A stretch of 64,000 bases of DNA. It comes from Planctomycetota bacterium (lineage in GTDB: Bacteria > Planctomycetota > Phycisphaerae > Phycisphaerales > Zrk34). Positions 1 to 8,944 of the stretch are shown here, piece after piece. The stretch lies in the NCBI GenBank assembly GCA_016125255.1, contig WGMD01000026.1:112137-176136 (forward strand), read 5' to 3'. Position 1 is the stretch's first letter; each line of letters opens with the position of its first letter. The notes beneath the pieces were generated by a model, which saw only the letters and a program-made list of their open reading frames with translations, had not been told where the DNA came from and did not search any database. The translations under genes were made by a program, and so were the position numbers.

Positions 1-2739
1 ATGGGTCACAGACGCGAGCGCAAGAAAAAGCCCACGGATGGATCATCGCGTTTTACGGATGATTCGGGCAAGTTGGAGATGGTTGGGAACGACGAGCCGA
101 CAGCGGCACTTAGCGAGAATTCGGAGGGTCCGGACGCTGGGTCTGATTCGGCCAAGTTGGATTTGATTTCAGTCAAGTTTCAGTCAAGCGTGGACTCTGC
201 GTCGCCTCACGAAATCCCACCCGCGACGGAACACGATCCGGATCTTGTCCCTCGGGCTCCGCGGCGGCGACGGCGGCGAACGGAGGAGCTTGGCTTGCCT
301 GATGAAGAAGAGTTGATGCGGTTTGCCGGCGCTTACCTTCAGATGCAGCGTGAGCACTGGCCCGACCTGGCGGATAGAGGACTGTTGCCTGAGCCGAAGG
401 CCGCGGTGACGAAGGCCATGGCCGAGTCTTATCGTCGAATTCATATGGGTGAGCAGTCCGCCACGTTCGACCCCGCGCCCTTTCATGGATTGGTGGCGGG
501 GTTCGGCATGATGTACCCGCGCTACAGCGCCGAAACTTCGCAGACGACCTCCATCATCGACCAGGCCCGGAACATCCTCCGCAAAGCGAAGGCGGATGGA
601 CGTTTTGTGCCGTGAGCCTACATGTACTGCGACTATGCCCGAAGTGCGACACGCGGGGTTCGTCAGGGCTTTGAGCGATTCATCGTCTTCCTGAGGGAGG
701 GAACATATCACGCAGACTCGGTATACATCGACGAATTCATGCGGGGTATGCGTGATGAAAAGGACGCATGGCGATTGGCCGGCTTGTGCAAGAGTCGAAA
801 ACTGCGTCTGACCGGCGTCGACGGCTTCAGCATCGACGGCGAAGACTGGGACATGCGGGTCAAGATGTACAGCCTCTTCAGCTACTCAGAAACCAAATAC
901 AAGCGCCAGCGGGTTCGCCGCGGGCTTGCGGGCGCCGCGGAGGAGGACCGGGTCATCGGCAAATTGCCGCTGGGCTACGCCAAGCGCGTCAAGCGGGATG
1001 CCAATGGCCGGGTGATTTACAACAGCAAAGGCCTTCCCGTGCATGGTCGCGCCTTTGACCCTGTGACGAAGAAGATCGTCTACGAGATGTTCGAGAAGAT
1101 CGTGCATGGCGGTTGGTCGATCTACCAGATGACTCAGAAGTTCAACAAGGAGAAGATCGATGGATCCGACGGATGGACCTGTGAGTCGATCCGCAAACTG
1201 CTCATCAACCCGGCCTTCATCGGGTTGTTCGTTTACAACCAATGGGTCGCCGAGTGGGACTACGAGAAGAACCGGGTGATTCGTGTCAAGAAGCCATGGT
1301 ATGAATGGAGTGTGTATTTTGATCGCGATCTGGCGATCATTCCAAAGGCATGGCACGTTGAGATGCGCAAGCGATACTTCAAGGGCCGGGCACGACGGGC
1401 GACGCAAATGCCTTCCGCGGAGGAACGGCGCCAGGCGCGAACGCTATTCTGCCACACGCTTGTTTGCGGGTATTGCGATCACAAAATTCGGCTCTACCGC
1501 TCCACTGACAAACACAAGGACATGTACTGCCCCAATAGTCCTCACAAGGCCCACGGCTGCAAGCTGACCTCGAGCAAGTCGGTGGCGATCATTGAGAACT
1601 CCCTTCTCGGCTATTTGCGCGACCATCTGATCACGGACAAGACGCTCGAGCGATTGATGAAGAGCGCCAACGAATATCTCAAGCAGGAACGCCAGCGGCC
1701 CAAGGTTGACGTTCAGCCGCAGAGGGCGGAGGCGCGACGGCTTCAGTCAAAGATCGACAAGCTTCTGTCCCGCATCGAGGCGGCTGAGGACAATGACATT
1801 CTCGATGTGTATGACACCCGCATCGGCCAGTACAAGCGGCAGCTTCAATCCGTGCAGAAGGAAATTCGAGCGGCCGAAGTCGTCAACGCCGAGCCGCCGG
1901 CGGACATGACGCTGGATTCGGCTCAGGTCGCTCAATACGTTCAGGACTTGCGAGCCGTGCTCAGTGAGGACATTCCCGCGGCCGCAAAGGCGATACGGAT
2001 GCTCACAGGCCGGATCACGATCACGCAGGAAGCCATCCCGGGTCGCAAGCGTGGCGCGAAATGGGTCGCGTCGTTCAGCCCGAATCTGTTGTCACTGCTT
2101 GCCCACGTTGGCAGGGAAAAGAATTATCCAGATTCCATGCTATTGGAGTACCTATGTCGCCGAAACTGGATATGCCCCGTCGAAGCGCAGGTGGACATTC
2201 AGAAGGTGCCGTACTTCATGGAAATCGCCCAGGAAGTCGTTAAGGCGATCGACGCGGGCGTCAAGAAGAGCGATCTGGCCAAGCGCTTCGACACCAGTAT
2301 CGCGACAATCTATGCCGCCTACCGCTACGGCAAGCATGGCATCGCGGAGACGGAATACACGCCTGACCTCAAGCAGTACAACCCGCCGATCGAGGAGTCG
2401 ACGCCAGAGAAGATCGCCGACGAGGTAGCCCGACTGCGCCATGATGAGCATGTCATGTTCGAGGAAATCGCCGAACGGTTTGGTGTGAGTCGATACACCA
2501 TCGAGCGGGCTCACGTCCTCTGGCACGAGCGGCACCCTGATCAGCCGGGCGACATCCCCTGGCGGCTGCTGTGCGCCCGAGCTGGCCAGTTTACCGTGGA
2601 TCAGCGGCGACAAATCATTCGGCTCTGCCAAGAGGGGCTGGCCGGCAGTCGAATCGCTGAGCAACTAGGGCTGCCACTGTGTCCTGTGAAGAACCAGTTG
2701 CAGAGCTACCGGAAGTACTGTCGGGAGCATGACAATTGA
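1..2739 (+). pseudogene. Large serine recombinase interrupted by an in-frame TGA
   Basis: Two open frames, 1-615 and 622-2739, lie in the same reading frame and together read as one large serine recombinase. The first ends with the resolvase start (PRYS at about residues 173-176, where Arg and Ser are the expected catalytic residues, then SIIDQAR). The second continues with the rest of the resolvase domain (CDYARSATRG, R-rich), the recombinase domain, a zinc-ribbon-like region (CGYCDHK...CPNS...GC), a coiled coil, and a long C-terminal extension with two or three helix-turn-helix motifs. The break is TGA at 613-615, seven bases before the second ATG. Without readthrough the catalytic serine is on a separate polypeptide from the DNA-binding part. 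The first 170 residues are an unusual charged extension. The start at base 1 may not be the real one, because the window is cut there. An internally deleted copy lies at 14318-14711. Confidence 0.8.
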
Positions 2740-2774
2740 TCGCAACAAGGCCTAACGCTGCGTCTTCTTGCCTC

Positions 2775-3229
2775 GACGGAGCGCCGCAATGTATCCGTTC
2801 AGACAATGGTCTGGAGTTCATCGCCCATGAGATTCAACACTGGCTGGATCGCACGACGGTCGGTACGCTGTACATTCACAAGGGTAGTCCGTGGGAGAAC
2901 GCGTATATCGAATCGTTCAACGGCAAGCTGCGTGACGAACTGCTCAACGGCGAGCTGTTCCTGAGCCTGGACGAAGCCCGCTGCGTGCTGGACGAGTGGC
3001 GAATGGATTACAATCACCGCCGACCGCTTCTTCGTTGAACTGGCAGACCCTTGTGGTCTTCGCCGCGACGCAGACAGAAGAATCGGCCGGGATGTTCCCG
3101 GCCGCGCCGCGTGCTGAGTCTCCGGTCGGTCCTCGCCCTCCGGGCTCGGACGTCCCTACGCCCCAGCACGCGGATCAACATCGCCCGATTCTCTCGTAAC
3201 CTTGGCACAATTATCCCGCGAGGGGGTCA
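2775..3229 (+). mobile_element. 3' half of an IS3-type element (OrfB end plus right terminal repeat)
   Basis: The frame from about 2775 encodes the end of an IS3-family transposase Orf[10 protein letters not shown] carries the second catalytic Asp and [15 protein letters not shown] the catalytic Glu, followed by DYNHRRP. The first catalytic Asp region is missing. After HRRP the frame shifts; the usual ending (SSLNWQT...FAA) continues in another frame to a TAA at 3197-3199. The sequence GAGGGGGTCA at 3220-3229 is the exact reverse complement of TGACCCCCTC at 8945-8954 and is read as the right terminal repeat. The element abuts the serine recombinase on its left and an Rhs remnant on its right. 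It is dead: truncated and frameshifted. Confidence 0.75.
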
Positions 3230-3395
3230 CCACCGACAATCGGCAGTTACCACGCTGTATGTTCGTTAGACGATTGATCGGGTCGTAGGCGTAAAGCTGA
3301 TCCTGCGGCGAACTGAATCCCGACGCCACGGGATTTTCACGCCAGAGGCGATTACTGTTGCGGTCGTAGCCGTATTGAAGGTGAACGCGATCCAT
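3230..3395 (-). pseudogene. Third Rhs tip remnant cut by the IS end
   Basis: Reads DRVHLQYGYDRNSNRLWREN and onward to NRLTNIQRG, the same opening as the two complete Rhs tips at 5947-7710 and 3864-5507. Homology stops at about 3246 and the IS right end lies at 3229. It begins directly beyond the stop of the lipoprotein gene at 3416, so it was the next cassette in the array. Its own C-terminal domain and partner gene are lost. Unlike the other two tips it lacks the ~60 bp upstream repeat. Confidence 0.75.
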
Positions 3396-3415
3396 TTAAT
3401 GTGCCCAATCACTTG

Positions 3416-3844
3416 TCACGGATTCGAATAATTTTTGGCTTCATTCAAAAGCATACGAATATTGTCGACCCGTAAGTGTAGATCTGAAGTATTTGAACCT
3501 ACCCTGTAATATAAGCTGACAATCACGGCGTCATCGTTGGTCGGGAGAACCTTCAAGCTTTCGACATTAGTTAGATCGAGGTCACTCTTTTGAGTAGCCA
3601 AGTATTGATCAAGATCACTGACTGAATTTGGATAGACTCCATATTGGACTTTGTATTTTAGAACCTCAACTATGAGCAAACTTAGAAATTCGTTCGGCTT
3701 TGTCGATTGCAATGGCCCATTCACACTGTTATGGCCGAATGCAGAAGGACCATTGGTGATACAATTACACGACCCAGCAACAAGATAAAACATTGCTAAT
3801 GTAATTGGGTACGCAATGTATCCCATTCTACTAGTAGTTCTCAT
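3416..3844 (-). CDS. Small lipoprotein, candidate immunity partner of Rhs tip B
   Basis: A 142-residue protein starting MRTTSRMGYIAYP. A hydrophobic segment ending LVAGSC is a lipobox, so the product is probably an exported lipoprotein anchored through that Cys. The remainder is soluble and hydrophilic (YKVQYGVYPNSVSDLDQYL). I do not recognise a family. The start at 3844 is chosen because it places the signal peptide at the N-terminus and leaves 19 bases after the stop of the Rhs tip at 3864. A small gene directly behind an Rhs C-terminal domain is the usual place for the cognate immunity gene, so immunity is the working inference. Base composition is clearly more AT-rich than in the surrounding Rhs core. 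Confidence 0.6.
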   Translation of the reverse strand: MRTTSRMGYIAYPITLAMFYLVAGSCNCITNGPSAFGHNSVNGPLQSTKPNEFLSLLIVEVLKYKVQYGVYPNSVSDLDQYLATQKSDLDLTNVESLKVLPTNDDAVIVSLYYRVGSNTSDLHLRVDNIRMLLNEAKNYSNP

Positions 3845-3863
3845 GGGACAACACTCCAGACTA

Positions 3864-5507
3864 CTACGATTTCCAAAACAGTTCGCAGCCGTCGAGGTTG
3901 ATCTGAATGTGTAACGAAAACTCAGATGGCACGGACAGCGCGATATGGGATCGCTCCAAGACGGCGATAATCGAAGGACCAAATGTATCGCCTAGCATCT
4001 GAGCATATTCCCGTATCCATTGATTGAGATTAAAGTCGCCACCTTTGTCACAATCCCATTGCGTAACCTCAATCCCGCCATCCACAGAAAAGTCTCCACT
4101 TCCTGATATATCTTCAATTCTCACATATGTTTTCTCAGCATCAACTATTTGTGGGGCGTATTCTTTGACGAATGAATCGAGCAAATCCCCTCGAAGACCA
4201 ATTGCACCGTGCCATTTGGTGATCATTATCAAAGCAGAAAGATTTTTGCACGTCAATGTCCGACACTTGCATTTGCCGATAGTTCCTCCAGTCGAGGGCG
4301 GGAGGGAGAAGGGAATCGAAAGCCCATGGCCCCTTAGAAGGACTTTGGCATCCACCACTACCTTATGGGGTTTGCCGAATAGGTTCAGGGTAATTAAACC
4401 ACCAGCCTTAGCAGAACCCGTAACCTGAATTGTGCCTCGGACAGCACCAATTTTCCACGATGTTGAAGTTGTACCAATAGCGTCTATGTAACCAATGGGG
4501 CAGGAGACGCAGTACTCATACAACCCCATCCCATCGACATACCCCAGCGGATCCCGCTGCAACCACCGTCCCAGCGCCATGTGGTACGTGCGGTTGCGCA
4601 CGAGGTAGAGGCCCGTGTCGGGATCGAGTCGGTAGGCGCAGTAGGTGATGGTCCAGTTGTAGTTGCTCGATGAGCGTGGCGTGTAGTCGTCGCTGAAGTA
4701 GCTCACGGTGCCGTAGGCGTCGTACTCGTAGCGTTCCTGTACATCGCCGGAAGTGTCGATCACGGCGCTGACGTTGTAGTTGGCGTCCTGAAGAGCGTAG
4801 AGACGTTCATCGAAGGAACCACTTTCATCCGTGTCCCGATCGCGCAGGATCAGGTCGTCGATGTAGCGAACGCCCCAGACGTATTGCGACTCGGGCGTCG
4901 TTGATTCACCTCTTCGCGTTTCGATGAGCTGCCAGTTGGCGGTGTAGTACTGATGCTCCGGGTCCTGCGCGACGTTCGAGACGTAAGGCGTCTTGATCGT
5001 CCGGCGGTTGAGGCCGTCGTACTGGTACTCGGCGATCGTGTCGCCGGTGGCGGGATCGGTGAGTCTGACCAGGCGATTCCATGCGTCATAGACGGCCTGA
5101 TAGCGCGCCGTCGGATCGTTCGGCTGAGGGAAGTCATTCGTATTGCCGGCGGCGTCATATCCGGGGGTGGGCCAGCTCGGGCCGGTCGTCTCGGCGATGT
5201 CGGTGATCTCGTTGACTTTGTTGTGCGTACGCGTCTGCTCAAGATCGAAGCCGCCCCCGGAACTGTCCTGATCGAACGTATTCCAGTTGCCCACGGCGTC
5301 GAGTCCCCATTGCTGCTCGAACGTCAGGGGAGACACGGCCGTGTGACCCCCGTTGAGCGTGCCACGCTGCATGTTCACCAGGCGATTGATCGGGTCGTAG
5401 GCGTAGAGCTGATCCTGCGGCGAACTGAAGCCCGACGCCACGGGGTTTTCACGCCAGAGGCGATTACTGTTGCGGTCGTAGCCGTATTGAAGGTGAACGC
5501 GATCCAT
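3864..5507 (-). CDS. Rhs tip protein B with unknown C-terminal domain
   Basis: A 547-residue protein. The first ~330 residues are the RHS-repeat core end: YDRNSNRLWREN, repeated NRLVxLTDPATG and YEYDA motifs, then the conserved core boundary (RNRTYHMALGRWLQRDPLGY, then VDGMGLYEY). After the boundary the sequence changes to a ~210-residue domain (SWKIGAVRGTIQV...; CKCRTLTCKN; ends DGCELFWKS) that I cannot assign. Such variable C-termini are typically secreted toxins released from the Rhs shell. The ATG at 5507 follows GGAG at a good distance; a GTG at 5513 is an alternative. The core part repeats tip A almost exactly, but the C-terminal domain is unrelated. The small lipoprotein at 3416-3844 follows directly. 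Confidence 0.75.
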   Translation of the reverse strand: MDRVHLQYGYDRNSNRLWRENPVASGFSSPQDQLYAYDPINRLVNMQRGTLNGGHTAVSPLTFEQQWGLDAVGNWNTFDQDSSGGGFDLEQTRTHNKVNEITDIAETTGPSWPTPGYDAAGNTNDFPQPNDPTARYQAVYDAWNRLVRLTDPATGDTIAEYQYDGLNRRTIKTPYVSNVAQDPEHQYYTANWQLIETRRGESTTPESQYVWGVRYIDDLILRDRDTDESGSFDERLYALQDANYNVSAVIDTSGDVQERYEYDAYGTVSYFSDDYTPRSSSNYNWTITYCAYRLDPDTGLYLVRNRTYHMALGRWLQRDPLGYVDGMGLYEYCVSCPIGYIDAIGTTSTSWKIGAVRGTIQVTGSAKAGGLITLNLFGKPHKVVVDAKVLLRGHGLSIPFSLPPSTGGTIGKCKCRTLTCKNLSALIMITKWHGAIGLRGDLLDSFVKEYAPQIVDAEKTYVRIEDISGSGDFSVDGGIEVTQWDCDKGGDFNLNQWIREYAQMLGDTFGPSIIAVLERSHIALSVPSEFSLHIQINLDGCELFWKS

Positions 5508-5572
5508 CGGCACGCTCCGTCAAAGTCTAGTACGTCTCCCAGGGGAGGTCGATGATCCGGCCGAAACGATCC
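4530..5572 (-). repeat. Rhs core-end repeat, copy B
   Basis: About 1.04 kb, nearly identical to 6733-7773. It covers the tip core from the conserved boundary (VDGM) back through the start codon and ~60 bases upstream, including the last codons and the TAG stop of the Rhs core frame (GRIIDLPWETY stop). Similarity ends abruptly at 5572/7773 upstream and at the core/C-terminal boundary downstream, as expected for cassettes added by recombination in the shared core end. Confidence 0.85.
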
Positions 5573-5602
5573 ACCAATGTTGGTTATCCAAGAATTCCAA
5601 TG

Positions 5603-5950
5603 TCATTTAGCGATGGTATGATCTTGTTTACGTCTAATTTTGAGGACGAATAAAAGTATGATCATCGCACTAAAGAGCCCAATTATGCCACCGAACATAG
5701 CAAACCAGCGAAATAGGTCTGTATAATCTTCATGATCAATAGCACCAGCTATTTTACCGAAAGCATATATTGGATAGAGAACCCATCGAATTCCACTACC
5801 AAACGGCTCGGTGGCCGTCAGCCCACACAAAACTAGGAGATCACATATAATCGCACCCACGGCCATACATGCGAGAACAAATACAGCATAAGATAATGCT
5901 TCCCATCCCCCAGATCGACGGTCAACGTGTTTTGGTTTCAAAAGGTTCAT
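5603..5950 (-). CDS. Small membrane protein, candidate immunity partner of Rhs tip A
   Basis: A 115-residue protein with about three membrane segments: a strong one near residues 19-44, a weaker one near 55-68, and one near 85-106 ending in a basic tail (LKIRRKQDHTIAK). It starts inside the end of the Rhs tip A gene (four-base overlap at 5947-5950), so the two are translationally coupled. I do not recognise a family. Its position and coupling suggest immunity against the tip A C-terminal domain; a membrane location would fit a toxin acting at or across the membrane. The sequence is AT-rich compared with the Rhs core. Confidence 0.65.
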   Translation of the reverse strand: MNLLKPKHVDRRSGGWEALSYAVFVLACMAVGAIICDLLVLCGLTATEPFGSGIRWVLYPIYAFGKIAGAIDHEDYTDLFRWFAMFGGIIGLFSAMIILLFVLKIRRKQDHTIAK

Positions 5951-7710
5951 TTGATGCCGACGGACGTCTCAAAGTAACTCTTAAATTTGTCGAAGCACTG
6001 TCTATCATATTTCGCATCATCACCAAACCGCCGTTTAATTGTCAACTGCATCACATGCTCGCGGTATTTTACATTTTCATCATAGCTCATATTGATTACA
6101 ATATTCCTCACATTAAATGAATGCCGCAAATCTTCACTAATGTCCTCCCATGGCATTGGGGAAGAGCCTTTGGTGCAACAATGGTCAGGAATTAGATCAT
6201 AAATTGACCGGGCTGCATCAAGTGCTCGGCCAATATCATTGTAAGGACGATCAGGAGCATGTCCGCCTTCTGCTGCATCAGCATGTCCGATGTTTGGGCG
6301 TCCGGAACCAGTTACTGTGTTAAGCCTATCATTCCACCAAGCCGTGAAGCCGTCATGGGCCCAAGTATCTGCATATGTATGTAATGCTGCGCCCAAGCGC
6401 GCAGTTACACCATAACCTCCACCCTCATAATTCCAACAAGCTTGGACAACCTGATCGTATGCATATGAATCATTTGCTACGGTAGGGCTATCGGGTCCAG
6501 AACCAGGAAAATGAAAGCATTGTCTATTCATATAACCTGTCCACTCTGGTTCGGTGGCTGGGTTATCGTCAACGTACTGTGAAAATCCGGCAACGTTATC
6601 TGCCTCAGAAGCCGACCAACATTTTGCGCGCAAGAGGTAATATATCACATAATAGTGGAAATCAATTTCAAACAAACCGAGTGAATCTATTGCCACTGTT
6701 GGTCTGCAGTTTGTATATTGGTAACTGTTCATCCCATCGACATACCCCAGTGGATCCCTCTGCAGCCACCTACCGAGCGCTGTGTGGTACGTTCGGTTGC
6801 GGACGAGGTAGAGGCCCGTGCCTGGATCGAGTCGGTAGCCGCAGTAGGTGATGCTCCAGTCGAAGTCGCTCGATGACCGTGGCGTGTAGTCGTCGCTGAA
6901 GTAGCCGACGGCGCCGTAGGCGTCGTACTCGTAGCGTTCCTGTACATCGCCGGCGTCATCGACAATCGCGCTGACGTTGTAGTTGGCGTCCTGAAGGGCG
7001 TAGAGACGCTCGTCGAGCTCACCGCTCGCATCCGCGTCGCGATCCAACAAAATCAGGTCGTCGATGTAGCGAACGCCCCAGACGTATTGCGACTCGGGCG
7101 TCGTCGATTCGCCTTTGCGCGTCTCGATGAGCTGCCAGTTGGCGGTGTAGTACTGATGCTCCGGGGGCTGGGCGACGTTTGAGGCGTAGGGCGTCTTGAT
7201 CGTCCGGCGGTTGAGGCCGTCGTACTGGTACTCGGCGATCGTGTCGCCGGTGGCGGGGTCGGTGAGCTTGACCAGGCGGTTCCATGCGTCATAGACGGCC
7301 TGATAGCGCGCCGTCGGATCGTTCGGCTGAGGGAAGTCATTCGTATTGCCGGCGGCGTCATATCCGGGGGTGGGCCAGCTCGGGCCGGTCGTCTCGGCGA
7401 TGTCGGTGATCTCGTTGACCTTGTTGTGCGTGCGCTGCTGCTGGAGATCAAAGCCGCCCCCGGAACTGTCCTGATCGAACGTCGCCCAGTTGCCCACGGC
7501 GTCGAGTCCCCACTGCTGCTCGAACGTCAGGGGCGAGACGGCCGTGTGACCCCCGTTGAGCGTGCCACGCTGCATGTTCGTCAGGCGATTGATCGGGTCG
7601 TACGCGTAGAGCTGATCCTGCGGCGAACTGAAGCCCGACGCCACGGGATTTTCACGCCAGAGGCGATTACTGTTGCGGTCGTAGCCGTATTGGAGGCGGA
7701 CTTGGTCCAT
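5947..7710 (-). CDS. Rhs tip protein A with DUF6765-like C-terminal domain
   Basis: A 587-residue protein. Residues 1 to ~330 are the RHS core end, nearly identical to tip B, up to ALGRWLQRDPLGYVDGM. The following ~250 residues resemble the DUF6765 family: IDFHYYVIYYLLRAKCWS, SQYVDDN, and a His/Asp cluster (LHTYADTWAHDGFTAWWN) with further His residues (IGHADAAEGGHAPD), suggesting a metal site like those of zinc-dependent phospholipase C or P1-type nucleases. The enzymatic activity is inferred, not known. The ATG at 7710 follows AAGGTGG. The membrane protein at 5603-5950 overlaps its stop. Confidence 0.75.
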   Translation of the reverse strand: MDQVRLQYGYDRNSNRLWRENPVASGFSSPQDQLYAYDPINRLTNMQRGTLNGGHTAVSPLTFEQQWGLDAVGNWATFDQDSSGGGFDLQQQRTHNKVNEITDIAETTGPSWPTPGYDAAGNTNDFPQPNDPTARYQAVYDAWNRLVKLTDPATGDTIAEYQYDGLNRRTIKTPYASNVAQPPEHQYYTANWQLIETRKGESTTPESQYVWGVRYIDDLILLDRDADASGELDERLYALQDANYNVSAIVDDAGDVQERYEYDAYGAVGYFSDDYTPRSSSDFDWSITYCGYRLDPGTGLYLVRNRTYHTALGRWLQRDPLGYVDGMNSYQYTNCRPTVAIDSLGLFEIDFHYYVIYYLLRAKCWSASEADNVAGFSQYVDDNPATEPEWTGYMNRQCFHFPGSGPDSPTVANDSYAYDQVVQACWNYEGGGYGVTARLGAALHTYADTWAHDGFTAWWNDRLNTVTGSGRPNIGHADAAEGGHAPDRPYNDIGRALDAARSIYDLIPDHCCTKGSSPMPWEDISEDLRHSFNVRNIVINMSYDENVKYREHVMQLTIKRRFGDDAKYDRQCFDKFKSYFETSVGIK

Positions 7711-7773
7711 TGTTTGCCACCTTCAAAGTCTAGTACGTTTCCCAGGGAAGGTCGATGATCCGGCCGAAACGAT
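6733..7773 (-). repeat. Rhs core-end repeat, copy A
   Basis: Partner of the repeat at 4530-5572. It spans the end of the Rhs core frame, the 19-base spacer and the common part of tip A. In both copies the spacer between the TAG stop and the tip ATG is 19 bases, but its second half differs (AAGGTGGCAAACA against ACGGAGCGTGCCG), both retaining a ribosome-binding sequence. Confidence 0.85.
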
Positions 7774-8944
7774 CCAGGCCCGCGTATGTGCCGGAGGTCC
7801 CACCCCACAGATCAAGACGAACCTGCGGCTCGGTGTAGGAGACACGCACCGGGGCGCTGAGGCCGAGGTAGAGGTACTGGGCGAGAGCGGTCGCGCAGCC
7901 GCAGGGGCCGTCGAGGATTTCGGAAATGCGGTTCAGATGGTCGTCGATGCTCTCGCCGGGGCAGTAGCTGAAGGTGATGATTCGGCCGTCGGGGTAGGTG
8001 ACGGAGAGCGGGCGAATCTGATTGCTTTCGTTGTCGCCGAGGGCGTAGGCGTAGCGGACCTTGGGGGTGAGGGCGGTGTCGACGGGGCCGTCGGTGGACT
8101 GGTATTCGACGACGAGCTGGCGGAAGTCGTTGTACTTTCGATAAACGTCATTGACGACGTTGCCTTCGCCGATGTCGGGGTCGTCGTAGCTGGTGATATG
8201 TGTGACGAGGCCGCGGTCGTCGTAGGACATGCTGATGCGACGAACGAGGTCGTCGACGCCGGAGCCGAGCGTGGTGATGCGGTCATGGATGAGGCGGCCG
8301 AGGCCGTCGTAGTCCATGGCGTGAATCGTCCCGTTCTGATCGGTCTTTTCGATGACCTGGCCCTGGCGGTTGTAGGCGTAGGTGACGGTGTCGGACGAGC
8401 CGTCGGGGTATTCGACGGAAGCCAGAAGGAGATTCGAGGCGATGTACGATTCGGTGAGGGTCGAGCCGTAGGTGTAGGTCGTCACCTGATCGTCGGCCGA
8501 ATCGGACATCTTGGCGGTCAACGTCGCGCGGAGGCCGTCGGGGGTGTAGGTGATTTCGGTGGTGCGGTTCTCATCGTCGCCCGGCGTGCCGGGGGAGACG
8601 TAGTTGTCGATCTGCGTGACGACGCGACCGGCATCGTCGTAGACCCGGTGGTAGACGATTCCCATCGGATCGGTGTTGGCGATCGGATCGCCGCTGCTGT
8701 CGCTGTATTCATTGGTCGTGACGAGCACATCGTCGGAACGAGCGGGCGTCACCGACGGGCGAGTCAATGCAGATCCGCCGTTTGTGCCGTAATCCGCCGA
8801 GGCGATTTGACGATTGATGCCGTCGTACCAGAATGCGGCGTAAGTGGTCCGGAAGGTCACATCGTCCGTGTCACGCTGCATGCGCGTCTGCACGAGGACG
8901 TTGCTCGCATTGTCGTAAGTTGTTTCGCTCTGCTCGACGATGAT
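7730..8944 (-). CDS. Rhs core protein, N-terminus removed by IS insertion
   Basis: The open frame extends to 9031, but only 8944 downward is Rhs sequence; beyond that it reads antisense into the IS left end. The remaining ~400 residues contain many YD/RHS repeats (YDNASNVLVQTRMQRD, YAYNRQGQVIEKTDQNGTIH, YDGLGRLIHDR) and end DRFGRIIDLPWETY. In related proteins this runs straight on into YGYDRNSNRL, which here is a separate ORF 19 bases downstream. The normal N-terminal half, export signal and start are absent, so this core is probably not expressed from its own promoter. Confidence 0.75.
   Translation of the reverse strand: MIVEQSETTYDNASNVLVQTRMQRDTDDVTFRTTYAAFWYDGINRQIASADYGTNGGSALTRPSVTPARSDDVLVTTNEYSDSSGDPIANTDPMGIVYHRVYDDAGRVVTQIDNYVSPGTPGDDENRTTEITYTPDGLRATLTAKMSDSADDQVTTYTYGSTLTESYIASNLLLASVEYPDGSSDTVTYAYNRQGQVIEKTDQNGTIHAMDYDGLGRLIHDRITTLGSGVDDLVRRISMSYDDRGLVTHITSYDDPDIGEGNVVNDVYRKYNDFRQLVVEYQSTDGPVDTALTPKVRYAYALGDNESNQIRPLSVTYPDGRIITFSYCPGESIDDHLNRISEILDGPCGCATALAQYLYLGLSAPVRVSYTEPQVRLDLWGGTSGTYAGLDRFGRIIDLPWETY

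Noticed and set aside
5340..5352. TGACCCCC near 5344 and 7544 as additional IS ends
   Set aside because: These lie inside the well-conserved Rhs core in both copies and code for its normal residues; the similarity to the IS repeat is coincidental.
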